This document shows, piece after piece, positions 8,535 through 16,539 of a stretch of DNA of 64,000 nucleotides. Source of the DNA: Yinghuangia sp051388915 (GTDB lineage Bacteria; Actinomycetota; Actinomycetes; Streptomycetales; Streptomycetaceae); the NCBI RefSeq assembly GCF_051388915.1, contig NZ_JBPKBH010000023.1, positions 1 through 64,000 of the forward strand, written 5' to 3'. A program made the position numbers and the translations under genes. Position 1 is the first letter of the stretch; each line of letters opens with the position of its first letter. The notes beneath the pieces were generated by a model, which was not told the origin of the DNA, searched no databases, and saw only the letters and a list, made by a program, of their open reading frames with translations.

Positions 8535-8882
8535 GTGACCGCGTACGTCATCGCCAACTTGCAGAACGCCGCACCGCACGCCGACATCGCCGAGTACATC
8601 GAGCGGCTTCCCGGCACGATGGAGCCGTTCGGCGGCCGCTACCTCGTCCACTTCGCGGAGCACGCGGTGAAGGAGGGCAGCTGGCCGGGCCACCTCGTCA
8701 TGCTCGGCTTCCCCGGCATCGCCGAGGCCCGGGCCTGGTACGACTCGCCCGCCTACCGCGAGATCGCCCCGCTGCGCACCCGGCACATCAACGGCGACCT
8801 CATCATGGTCGAGGGTGTGCCGGACGGCTACGCGCCGACCGCGGCGGTGCAGGCAATCCGCGCGGCGGCGGGGACGTCCTGA
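8535..8882 (+). CDS. DUF1330 domain protein
   Basis: A small soluble protein of 115 residues with a GTG start preceded by GAGGAGA. It covers the complete DUF1330 ferredoxin-like fold: MTAYVIANLQ at the first strand, PFGGRYLVHF in the centre, FPGIAEARAWYDSPAYREIAPLR and a closing RTRHINGDLIMVEGV. Members are dimeric alpha/beta-barrel proteins; no reaction is established for them. The stop codon lies within the first unit of a tandem repeat. Confidence 0.9.
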   Translation: MTAYVIANLQNAAPHADIAEYIERLPGTMEPFGGRYLVHFAEHAVKEGSWPGHLVMLGFPGIAEARAWYDSPAYREIAPLRTRHINGDLIMVEGVPDGYAPTAAVQAIRAAAGTS

Positions 8883-8976
8883 GGCGGGCGTGTCCTGAGG
8901 CGGGGCCCTGAGGCGGGCGTGCCCTGAGGTTGCGGGCTCGTCCTGACGCGGGCGCACTTCCTGAGGCCGCGTCACC
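8878..8976. repeat. tandem repeat starting at the DUF1330 stop codon
   Basis: About six imperfect units of 14-18 bp with core TCCTGAGGCGGGCG. The first unit contains the last codon and the TGA stop of the DUF1330 gene, and most later units keep a TGA. The array fills the spacer to the convergent NmrA-like gene. Confidence 0.8.
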
Positions 8977-8983
8977 CGTCGCG

Positions 8984-9796
8984 TCACCCGCCGCCCACGG
9001 CCTCCGCCGCCCACGCCGCGAACGAACGCGGCTCGCGTCCCAACACCTCGCGCACGTCGTCCGTTTCGCCCTCCGACACGCCCTCGCGGATCACCTGGAA
9101 CAGGCTGACCAGGACGCCGACGAACTCCTCCGGCACCCCGACGCCGCGCAGTTCGGCCGCGTACTCGTCTTCGGTCACCGGACGGAACCGCGGCCGGACA
9201 CCGAAGGCCGCGCCGAATTGGTCGACCGCCTCGGTGAAGGTCAGGCTCTCCGGCCCGGTCAGCTCGTACGCCCGTCCCGCGTGACCCGGCGCGGTCAACG
9301 CCTCCGCGGCGACCTCGGCGATGTCGCGCGCGTCGATGAACGGCTCGCGCCCGCCGCCCGTCGGCAACCGCAGCTCGCCGGCCGCCAACGGTCCGGAGAA
9401 CAGCGGAAATTCGGTGAAGTTCTGGTGGAACCAGGCAGGCCGCAACAAAGTCCACTCGGCCCCGGACTCGCGGACCGCCGCCTCGCTGGCCGCCTTCATC
9501 TCCACGTGTACGTCGTCGCGGCTGCGGGCGGAGAGCAGGACCTGGCGTACGACCCCCATCTCGACCGCGAGCGCGCTGAACTCACCCAGCGGGACCGGCT
9601 GTTCCGGCTCCACGAGGTAGACCGCGGCGGCACCGGCCAGCGCCTCCTTCCAGGTGTCGCGGTCGTGCCAGTCGAAGCGCGGCGACGTCGAGCGCGAGAC
9701 CGCGCGCACCGGGTGGCCGCGCCGGGCCACGGATTCGGCGACGTGGCGGCCGGTCTTGCCGGTGCCGCCGAGGATGAGAATCGGTGATGTGTTCAT
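8984..9796 (-). CDS. NmrA-like NAD(P)-binding oxidoreductase
   Basis: A protein of 270 residues starting at ATG 9796, directly before the Rossmann motif ILILGGTGKTGRHVAE (GxxGxxG). It resembles the NmrA/HSCARG and azoreductase-like atypical short-chain dehydrogenases: VRAVSRS binds the cofactor ribose and the later half has GRAYELTGPESLTFTEAVDQF. These proteins either reduce quinones or azo compounds or act as redox sensors. The divergent AraC-type gene 116 bp away is a likely regulator. The open frame continues 14 codons upstream, but that extension carries no recognisable homology. Confidence 0.88.
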   Translation of the reverse strand: MNTSPILILGGTGKTGRHVAESVARRGHPVRAVSRSTSPRFDWHDRDTWKEALAGAAAVYLVEPEQPVPLGEFSALAVEMGVVRQVLLSARSRDDVHVEMKAASEAAVRESGAEWTLLRPAWFHQNFTEFPLFSGPLAAGELRLPTGGGREPFIDARDIAEVAAEALTAPGHAGRAYELTGPESLTFTEAVDQFGAAFGVRPRFRPVTEDEYAAELRGVGVPEEFVGVLVSLFQVIREGVSEGETDDVREVLGREPRSFAAWAAEAVGGG

Positions 9797-9900
9797 GCGT
9801 CCAGCCAACCGCGGCACACCTGGACGGCAAATGCTCACGGGTCCATGTGCGATGTGCGTACGTCCAACCCGCGGCCCGGCGCCCGGACCACCGCCGTGTC

Positions 9901-9915
9901 TATCCTGGGCGGATG
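9901..9915 (+). promoter_or_regulatory. -10 element for a leaderless AraC-regulator transcript
   Basis: TATCCT (9901-9906) ends six bases before ATG 9913 and no Shine-Dalgarno sequence is present. The same hexamer and the same spacing precede the histidine kinase start at 8382. Confidence 0.45.
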
Positions 9916-10872
9916 GACGCGCTGGCCACCCTTCTGTACGACTCGCGCGCGCACGGGGCGATGTTCTGCCGTTCGCTGCTCGACTCCCCGTGGGCGATCC
10001 GCTTCGCCAACGACGCCCCGCTCACGCTGCTCACCATGCCGAGCGGCGCGGGATGGGTGCTGCCCGACGGAGGCGCCCCGGTGCGCCTGGACACCGGCGC
10101 CGCGGCGATCGTCCGGGGTCCCGCGCCGTTCACCGTCGCCTGTTCCCCCGGCTCCGCGCCGCGCGTCGTGGTCCTGGCCGAGGACCGGTGCACCGACGAA
10201 CTCGGCCGTGACCTCACCGAGTCGGCCCGACTCGGCCACCGCACCTGGGGCGACCGACCGGACGCCGAGGCGGTGCTGCTGACCGCGGGCTACCAGCTCC
10301 ACGAGGACATCAGCACGCACCTGCTCGCCACGCTGCCGGACGTGGTCGTCGTCCCGGCGGACCGCGCGGACTGCCCGTTGATGCTCATGCTCCTCGGCGA
10401 GGTCGCCGTCGACCGCGCGGGCCAGCAGGTCTTCCTCGACCGCCTGTTGGACCTGCTGCTGGTGTCCACGCTGCGCACGTGGTTCGACGGCCTGGGCTCG
10501 GACGCCCCGGCGTGGTACCGCGCGCTCGGCGACCCGGTGATCGCCCACGCGTTGCGGCTGGTGCACGACGACCCGGCTTACGCCTGGACGGTCGGCGAAC
10601 TGGCCTCGCGCACGGGCGTGTCGCGCGCCGGGTTCGCGCAGCGCTTCTCCCGCGTGGTCGGTGAGCCGCCGATGACGTACGTCACCGGCTGGCGCGTCTC
10701 GCTCGCCGCGGACCTGCTGCGGCGTACCGACGACACGGTCGCCGCCATCGCCCGGCGGGTCGGGTACAGCGACGGCTACGCGCTGAGCGCGGCGTTCACG
10801 CGGCTGCGCGGTACGCGGCCGGGCGAGTTCCGCCGCCAGGCCGCGGCGGCCGCGTCGGCGCGTACGGCATGA
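9913..10872 (+). CDS. AraC-family transcriptional regulator with cupin domain
   Basis: 319 residues from ATG 9913; the open frame upstream is non-homologous. The N-terminal two thirds is an AraC-binding/cupin_6 domain (MDALATLLYDSRAHGAMFC at its start, WAIRFAND and GWVLPDG as early strands). The C-terminal 100 residues hold two helix-turn-helix motifs: VGELASRTGVSRAGFAQRFS and VAAIARRVGYSDGYALSAAF. Regulators of this class often control an adjacent divergent oxidoreductase gene, here the NmrA-like gene. The ligand is unknown. Confidence 0.9.
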   Translation: MDALATLLYDSRAHGAMFCRSLLDSPWAIRFANDAPLTLLTMPSGAGWVLPDGGAPVRLDTGAAAIVRGPAPFTVACSPGSAPRVVVLAEDRCTDELGRDLTESARLGHRTWGDRPDAEAVLLTAGYQLHEDISTHLLATLPDVVVVPADRADCPLMLMLLGEVAVDRAGQQVFLDRLLDLLLVSTLRTWFDGLGSDAPAWYRALGDPVIAHALRLVHDDPAYAWTVGELASRTGVSRAGFAQRFSRVVGEPPMTYVTGWRVSLAADLLRRTDDTVAAIARRVGYSDGYALSAAFTRLRGTRPGEFRRQAAAAASARTA

Positions 10873-10942
10873 CCGACCCCTCCGGGCCGACGCCGGCCGC
10901 CGCCCCGGCCCAGCCGATGCCGCGATGCCGACGCCGCCCCGC

Positions 10943-12559
10943 TCAGGACCCGTCGTCCGGCCGCCGCGGATCACTCGGCGGCAGCCCGTCGCCGTGCGGC
11001 GGGACCTGTCCCGGGGGCGCGCCGCCGGGGATCTCCTCGTCGACGACCGGCGAGACCCCGGGCACTCCCGGCTCGGTGGCCGTCGCCGTCGCCCCCAGGC
11101 GGCTGTTGCCGCGGCTGTAGAGGAAGTAGATGAGGAATCCACCGGCCATCCAGACCAGGAAGCGCCACCAGGTCTCGACCGGCAGGTTGATCATCAGCCA
11201 CAGGCAGGCCAGCACCGACACGATCGGCAGCACCGGCACCCACGGTGTGCGGAAGGCGCGCGGCAGGTCGGGGCGCGTGCGACGCAGCACGATGACCCCG
11301 ATCGACACCACCACGAACGCGAACAGCGTGCCGATGTTGACCAGTTCGGCGAGTTCCTTGAGCGGGATCAGGCCCGCGACCACCGCGACCACGATGCCGA
11401 GCGCGATCGTGGAGCGGTACGGCGTCCGGTACACCGGGTGCGTCTCGCTGAAGAACTTCGGCAGCAGCCCGTCGCGGCTCATCGCGAAGAACACCCGGCT
11501 CTGGCCGAGCAGCATGATCATCGTGACCGACATCAGGCCGGCCACCGCGCCGATGTTGACGAACCAGGCCCAGTGGCCCGCGTCCACGGCCTTGAAGGCG
11601 TCGGACAGCGGCGCGTCGATCGACAGTTCGGTGTACTTCTGCATGCCGGTCACCACGATCGAGACGGCGACGTACAGCAGGGTGCAGATGGCGAGCGAGC
11701 CGAGGATGCCGATGGGCAGGTCCCGCTGCGGCTTCTTGGTCTCCTCCGCGGCGCTGGCGACGATGTCGAAGCCGATGAACGCGAAGAACACCGTGGCGGC
11801 GCCGAAGAAGATGCCCATGACGCCGAACGCCGACGGCTCGAAACCGCTCGCCCACTCGATGAGCGGCTGTTTGAGGCCGCCTCCGGTGTCGGCGGGCGGC
11901 TGCTTGTCCGGGATGAACGGCGAGTAGTTGTCGCCCTTGATGTAGAACAGCCCCGCGAAGATGACCAGCAGCACGGCGGTCAGCTTGATGGCGACGATCA
12001 GCGCGGTGAAGCGCGACGACAGCTTGACGCCGAAGACCAGGATCACGGTCAGCAGCAGCACGAGCAGCGACGCGGGGAGGTTGAAGCCCCAGTCGTCGTC
12101 GGTGCCGCCGTTGATCGCGTTGGGCAGCGTGATGTCGGCGGACGCCAGCAGCGACTGCACATAGCCGGACCAGCCGACCGCGACCACCGCGGCGCCGAGG
12201 GCCAGTTCCAGGATCAGGTCCCACCCGATGATCCACGCGGGCAGTTCGCCGATCGAGGTGTACGCGAACGTGTAGGCCGATCCCGCCACCGGGACCGTCG
12301 ACGCGAACTCCGCGTAGCACAGCGCCGCGAGCGCGCACACGACGCCGCTCACGATGAAGGAGAGCGCGACCGCCGGCCCCGCGGTGTCCCGTGCGACGGT
12401 GCCCGTCAGCACGAAGATGCCGGTGCCGATGATGACGCCGACGCCGAAGACCGTCAGGTCCAGGGCGGAGAGGGCGCGTTTGAGCCCGTGTTCGGGATCC
12501 TCGGTGTCACGGATCGACTGCTCGACCGTCTTGGTGCGGAAAGGGCTCGATGTGGGCAT
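10943..12559 (-). CDS. APC-family amino acid permease
   Basis: A polytopic membrane protein of 538 residues with about twelve helices. The family signature GVGVIIGTGIFVLTG lies in helix 1, with FIGFDIVASAAEE in the middle and LRRTRPDLPRAFRTPWVPV near the end; this is the cationic amino acid transporter (CAT/YfnA-like) branch. The last 45 residues form an unusual cytoplasmic tail rich in Pro, Gly and Glu (GVSPVVDEEIPGGAPPGQ) ending in RRPDDGS. The start codon lies in the 3' arm of an 11-bp inverted repeat, which could repress translation or bind a regulator. Confidence 0.92.
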   Translation of the reverse strand: MPTSSPFRTKTVEQSIRDTEDPEHGLKRALSALDLTVFGVGVIIGTGIFVLTGTVARDTAGPAVALSFIVSGVVCALAALCYAEFASTVPVAGSAYTFAYTSIGELPAWIIGWDLILELALGAAVVAVGWSGYVQSLLASADITLPNAINGGTDDDWGFNLPASLLVLLLTVILVFGVKLSSRFTALIVAIKLTAVLLVIFAGLFYIKGDNYSPFIPDKQPPADTGGGLKQPLIEWASGFEPSAFGVMGIFFGAATVFFAFIGFDIVASAAEETKKPQRDLPIGILGSLAICTLLYVAVSIVVTGMQKYTELSIDAPLSDAFKAVDAGHWAWFVNIGAVAGLMSVTMIMLLGQSRVFFAMSRDGLLPKFFSETHPVYRTPYRSTIALGIVVAVVAGLIPLKELAELVNIGTLFAFVVVSIGVIVLRRTRPDLPRAFRTPWVPVLPIVSVLACLWLMINLPVETWWRFLVWMAGGFLIYFLYSRGNSRLGATATATEPGVPGVSPVVDEEIPGGAPPGQVPPHGDGLPPSDPRRPDDGS

Positions 12560-12593
12560 GACCTGACCCCGCTTCGCTTGGTGTCAGGTCATG
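12557..12593 (-). promoter_or_regulatory. inverted repeat overlapping the permease start codon
   Basis: CATGACCTGAC (12557-12567) and GTCAGGTCATG (12583-12593) are perfect 11-bp arms around a 15-base loop. Read on the minus strand, the 3' arm contains the AGG that could serve as ribosome-binding site and the ATG start itself. It could be an RNA switch-like hairpin or a DNA operator. Confidence 0.6.
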
Positions 12594-12639
12594 AATAGCC
12601 GTTTTGGGATGGAACATTCCTATATGCCAGTCGGGGCGT

Positions 12640-12760
12640 NNNNNNNNNNNNNNNNNNNNNNNNNNNNNNNNNNNNNNNNNNNNNNNNNNNNNNNNNNNNN
12701 NNNNNNNNNNNNNNNNNNNNNNNNNNNNNNNNNNNNNNNNNNNNNNNNNNNNNNNNNNNN
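12640..12760. other. assembly gap (121 N)
   Basis: Unknown bases between the permease promoter region and the 3' end of dxs. The left flank (12594-12639) is AT-richer than its surroundings and is probably part of the permease promoter region; no gene is visible at the gap edges. Confidence 0.99.
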
Positions 12761-12802
12761 GAATCACCCGTACGCGCCGACTGTCGGACCAAGCGCCCGC
12801 CG

Positions 12803-14773
12803 CTACGACGCGCGCTGCGCCGCCTCGTCCTCGGAAGCCTCGGGGCCGACCGGCGGAACCGGCTGCACCGGCGAGACGCCGAGGCGGGCCACCTCCTCGA
12901 CGACCTTGCGCGAGATGTCCTGCGCGTTCAACCCGATGCGGGACAGGATCGCGCCGGGCTTGGCGTGGTCCAGGAACTCCTGCGGAATGCCGAAGTCGCG
13001 CAGCGGGACGTCCACCCCCGCGTCGCGCAGGGCCTGCGCGATCGCCGAACCGACGCCGCCCGCACGCCCGTTGTTCTCGATCGTGACCACCAGGCGGTGG
13101 CGCGCGGCCAGCCCCGGCAGCTCGGCGTCGACCGGCTTGACCCAGCGCGGGTCCACCACCGTGGACACGATGCCCTGGTCCGCGAGCCGGTCCGCGACCT
13201 GCACGCCGACCTCGGCCATCGCCCCGACCGTCACGATCAGCACGTCGCCGGTCTCGCCGTCGCCGTTGCGCTCCGGACCGGTGCGCCGCAGCACGTCCAT
13301 GCCGCCGATGCGGCCGACCGACTCGACCTCGGGACCGACGACGCCCTTGGCGAACCGCACCACGGTCGGCGCGTCGTCGACCTCCAGTGCCTCGCGCAAC
13401 TGCGCCCGCACCTGCGACGCGTCGCGCGGCGCCGCGAGCCGCAGCCCCGGCACCACCTGGAGAATCGACATGTCCCACATGCCGTTGTGGCTGGCCCCGT
13501 CGTCACCGGTCACACCGGCCCGGTCGAGCACGAACGTCACACCGCACTTGTGCAATGCGCAGTCCATCAGGACCTGGTCGAACGCCCGGTTCAGGAACGT
13601 CGCGTAGACCGCGACCACCGGGTGCAGGCCGCCCAGCGCGAGACCGGCGGCCGAGGTGACCGCGTGCTGCTCGGCGATGCCGACGTCGTACGTGCGGTCC
13701 GGGTACGCCGCGGCGAACTTGTGCAGGCCGACCGGGATCATCATGGCCGCGGTGATGCCCACCACGTCCTGCCGCTCGGCGCCGATCTTGACCATCTCGT
13801 CGGCGAAGACCGAGGTCCACGACGATCCCGCCGCCTTCGCGAGGGGCAGGCCGGTCTCGGGGTTGATGACCCCGACCGCGTGGAACTGGTCGGCCTCGTC
13901 GTTGCGGGCCGGGTCGTAGCCGCGGCCCTTCTGGGTGAGGGCGTGCACGATGACGGGGCCGCCGAAGCCGCGTGCCCTGCGCAGGGCCTGCTCGACCTGC
14001 TCGGCGTCGTGGCCGTCGACCGGGCCGATGTACTTGAGACCGAGGTCCTCGAACAGGCCCTGCGGGGCGACGAAGTCCTTCAGCCCCTTCTTCGCGCCGT
14101 GCAGCATGTCGTACACCGGGCCGCCGACCACGGGGGTGCGCCCGAGGACGCCCTTGCCCCAGTCGAGGAACCGCTCGTACCCGCGCGTGGTGCGCAGCGT
14201 GGCGAGGTGGTTCGCGAGGCCGCCGGTGGTCGGGGCGTACGACCGCTCGTTGTCGTTGACGACGATGATCACCGGGCGGTCCTTGGCCGCGGCGATGTTG
14301 TTGAGCGCCTCCCAGGCCATGCCGCCGGTCAGCGCGCCGTCGCCGATGACCGCGACGACGTGCCGGTCGTCGAGGCCGCGGACCTGGTGCGCCTTGGCGA
14401 AGCCGTCCGCGTAGGACAGCGCGGTGGAGGCGTGCGAGTTCTCGATGACGTCGTGCTCGGACTCGGCCTGGCTCGGGTAGCCGGAGATGCCGCCCTCCTG
14501 GCGCAGGGCGGAGAAGTCGTGGCGGCCCGTCACGATCTTGTGGACGTAGCTCTGGTGGCCGGTGTCCCACAGGATCTTGTCGCGCGGCGAGTCGAATACG
14601 CGGTGCAGGGCAAGGGTGAGCTCGACGACGCCCAGGTTGGGGCCGAGGTGGCCACCCGTCCTGGACACGGAGTCCACCAGGAATTCGCGGATCTCGCCGG
14701 CGAGCACGGTGAGCTGCTCGGGAGAGAGCGCCTTGAGATCACGGGGTCCTCGAATGCTCTCCAGCAGGCCCAC
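12803..14773 (-). CDS. dxs: 1-deoxy-D-xylulose-5-phosphate synthase
   Basis: Condenses pyruvate and glyceraldehyde 3-phosphate to DXP, the first step of the MEP isoprenoid pathway; it uses thiamine diphosphate and Mg2+ in the cytoplasm. Landmarks: HLGPNLGVVELTLALHRVF, WDTGHQSYVHKIVTGR, the ThDP motif GDGALTGGMAWEALNN with VVNDNERSYAP, and the transketolase-type YDVGIAEQHAVTSAAGLA. GTG 14773 is chosen over an in-frame ATG at 14923 because GAGGAGG lies at ideal spacing and VGLLESIRGPRDL matches the usual N-terminus. The 656 residues are normal for actinomycetes. The enzyme also supplies precursors for quinones, carotenoids and geosmin-type terpenes. Confidence 0.97.
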   Translation of the reverse strand: MGLLESIRGPRDLKALSPEQLTVLAGEIREFLVDSVSRTGGHLGPNLGVVELTLALHRVFDSPRDKILWDTGHQSYVHKIVTGRHDFSALRQEGGISGYPSQAESEHDVIENSHASTALSYADGFAKAHQVRGLDDRHVVAVIGDGALTGGMAWEALNNIAAAKDRPVIIVVNDNERSYAPTTGGLANHLATLRTTRGYERFLDWGKGVLGRTPVVGGPVYDMLHGAKKGLKDFVAPQGLFEDLGLKYIGPVDGHDAEQVEQALRRARGFGGPVIVHALTQKGRGYDPARNDEADQFHAVGVINPETGLPLAKAAGSSWTSVFADEMVKIGAERQDVVGITAAMMIPVGLHKFAAAYPDRTYDVGIAEQHAVTSAAGLALGGLHPVVAVYATFLNRAFDQVLMDCALHKCGVTFVLDRAGVTGDDGASHNGMWDMSILQVVPGLRLAAPRDASQVRAQLREALEVDDAPTVVRFAKGVVGPEVESVGRIGGMDVLRRTGPERNGDGETGDVLIVTVGAMAEVGVQVADRLADQGIVSTVVDPRWVKPVDAELPGLAARHRLVVTIENNGRAGGVGSAIAQALRDAGVDVPLRDFGIPQEFLDHAKPGAILSRIGLNAQDISRKVVEEVARLGVSPVQPVPPVGPEASEDEAAQRAS

Positions 14774-14991
14774 CCGTACCTCCTCAATCGGTCTGTCGCG
14801 GTCCTCGCCCGTCCCCCGGGCGGGAAACGCACTTATCGAGTCTAGACGCGGGAAAGGCCGCGTCCGGTTCGCCCCGGCGATCGGGCGCGTCATCGCGGGG
14901 TGGCGCCGCGTGGCGTTTCCCACGTTTGGCGGCCGGGGCGGCGGTCACGCCCGTCCGCGGGCCTTGCGGGGGGGGACGCCGGGGCCACCGC

Positions 14992-15810
14992 CTAGCCCAG
15001 GCCCGCGGACTTGCACGCGGCCGCGTACTCGGGCGTGCAGATCTCCGAGACCGTGTAGTACGGCTTCTTCGCGACGGTGTCCTTGACGTTGTCCTTTGTC
15101 ACCGGGACGGGGGCGAGGACCATGGCGTCGACCTCGACGGTGCCGTTGTGCTTCTTCCGGTCGGCGTCCTCGAACTTCTCTCCGACCGCCGCCGCGACCG
15201 CCATGCCGGCCGCCGTCGCGGCCGCCGGCTGGTACGGCTTGAACACCGTCATGTCCTGGTCGCCCGAGATGACCCGCCGGATCGCCGCGAGCTCGGCGTC
15301 CTGTCCGGTCGCCTCGGCCTGCACCTTGCCGACGGCCTCGTTGTCGAACGATACGTAGCCGGCGATCGGGCCCTCGGCGAGCCGGTCGTACGCGATGACC
15401 GGGACGTTCCCGGCCTTCGCCGAGTTCACGATCGCGGCCGCGGCCTTGGTGTCGACGGCGTCGAGGACCAGGACGTTCACGCCGTTGGCCAGCATCGCCT
15501 CGGCCTGCTGCCGCTGGGTGTCGGCCTGCTGCCCGGCATTGGCGTACTGGACCTCGCACTTGGGGCACAGCTCGTCGACCTCGGCCTCGAAGAAGGGCTT
15601 GTCGAACCGCTCGTAGCGCGCCGTCGTGTTCTCCGGCAGCAACAACCCGACCTTGAAGCCCTGTTCGACGGTGGGCCTGGTGCCGCCCGCGGCCCCGTTG
15701 TCGGCCTTCTCGGCCTTCTCGGTCTCGTCGCCCTTGCCGCACGCGCCCACGCCGAATACGAGGGCGGCTGCCACACCGAGCGCCGCCGCGGATCGAAGCA
15801 CCGTCTTCAC
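14992..15810 (-). CDS. xylF: xylose-type ABC substrate-binding lipoprotein with large internal deletion
   Basis: 272 residues with a lipoprotein signal peptide ending at a Cys in VFGVGACGKG. The first half matches XylF-like periplasmic binding proteins (VGLLLPENTTARYE, VLVLDAVDTKAAA, IAYDRLAEGPIAGY). At VGKVQAEA it jumps directly to TGQDAELAAI (junction near 15310). In the family about 100 residues lie between these two blocks, covering much of the second lobe and part of the sugar site. The reading frame is preserved. No transporter ATPase or permease gene is nearby, so this looks like a decayed remnant of an ABC sugar locus that is unlikely to bind sugar. An assembly collapse would give the same picture. 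Confidence 0.85.
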   Translation of the reverse strand: MKTVLRSAAALGVAAALVFGVGACGKGDETEKAEKADNGAAGGTRPTVEQGFKVGLLLPENTTARYERFDKPFFEAEVDELCPKCEVQYANAGQQADTQRQQAEAMLANGVNVLVLDAVDTKAAAAIVNSAKAGNVPVIAYDRLAEGPIAGYVSFDNEAVGKVQAEATGQDAELAAIRRVISGDQDMTVFKPYQPAAATAAGMAVAAAVGEKFEDADRKKHNGTVEVDAMVLAPVPVTKDNVKDTVAKKPYYTVSEICTPEYAAACKSAGLG

Positions 15811-15943
15811 ATGGGCCTCCTGAAAACGAGGGATTTCCGAGGGTGCCCTTGCCCGGCGTCGGCCGCCGGGAGTGACAAATACGACAATTCCATCCGTTTG
15901 GCGGCGCTCACCTGGTGCGACAGCGCACCGTCACAAGCCACGC

Positions 15944-15981
15944 ACACAGAGCCTGCGTACCCAAGTACGCAGTCCCTGTGT
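15944..15981. promoter_or_regulatory. 38-bp imperfect palindrome next to a start codon
   Basis: Nested arms ACACAG (15944-15949), CTGCGTAC (15953-15960), GTACGCAG (15965-15972) and CTGTGT (15976-15981) surround a CCAA centre, with symmetric 3-base mismatched steps. It ends one base before ATG 15983 and lies in the divergent spacer to the xylF-like gene. It could be a repressor site or an RNA hairpin blocking the start. Confidence 0.65.
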
Positions 15982-15982
15982 C

Positions 15983-16447
15983 ATGATCGAACATGTGAGC
16001 GAATCCAGGTCCGACCCCGCCGCCCGACCCGCCTGGGAGCAGCCCGGGCGCTTCGAGCGGGCCGCCGCGGGCCGGACCGGGCAGGACGGGGTCGTACCGC
16101 CCGGATGGCCGCGCGGCGTCCGCCCGCCGGGCGCCGACGACTGGGAGCGCACCGCCGTCGCCTGGCTCTACGACCTCTGCCCGCCGGGCTACCGCCGCCA
16201 CGACGTCCTCCGGCGCCACCCCGCCCTCCTCGCCCGCATGGCCCGCCAACACGTCGAGGCCGCACTCCAGGCCGCGCGCCACGGCTACGGCACAGCCCGC
16301 GCCGACCTCCGCGACATCGACGCCCACACCCTCGAAGCCGTCATGCGCATGTACGAATACGAGGGTTCCAAGACCGCCGCCCTCGAACGCGAAGTCCGCC
16401 TGGTGGAAGAGGCCTTGCAGGGCAAACGCTGGAACCCCCGCCTCTGA
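15983..16447 (+). CDS. conserved actinobacterial protein of unknown function
   Basis: 154 residues from ATG 15983; GTG 15995 is also possible and neither has a Shine-Dalgarno sequence. The conserved part begins at VVPPGWPRGVRPPGADDW, followed by ERTAVAWLYDLCPPGYRRHDVLRRHP and an Ala/Arg-rich helical C-terminal half (ARMARQHVEAALQAARHGYG). There is no signal peptide or membrane helix. The P-G-W-P-R...R-P-P-G block recurs in Streptomyces proteins with no assigned role. A strong palindrome directly before the start suggests tight control. Confidence 0.75.
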   Translation: MIEHVSESRSDPAARPAWEQPGRFERAAAGRTGQDGVVPPGWPRGVRPPGADDWERTAVAWLYDLCPPGYRRHDVLRRHPALLARMARQHVEAALQAARHGYGTARADLRDIDAHTLEAVMRMYEYEGSKTAALEREVRLVEEALQGKRWNPRL

Positions 16448-16539
16448 CCCGCCCGTTCGCGACCAAGACGCGACCGATACGCTCCGCGGTCCGGGGGCCG
16501 GAGGCGCCGTCCCCGTGTGCGCGAGGAAGTCGGGGCGAA

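Noticed and set aside
12507..13478. Open frames running through the N gap
   Set aside because: They are continuous only because N codons are not stops; the flanking parts are shadows of dxs and the permease gene.
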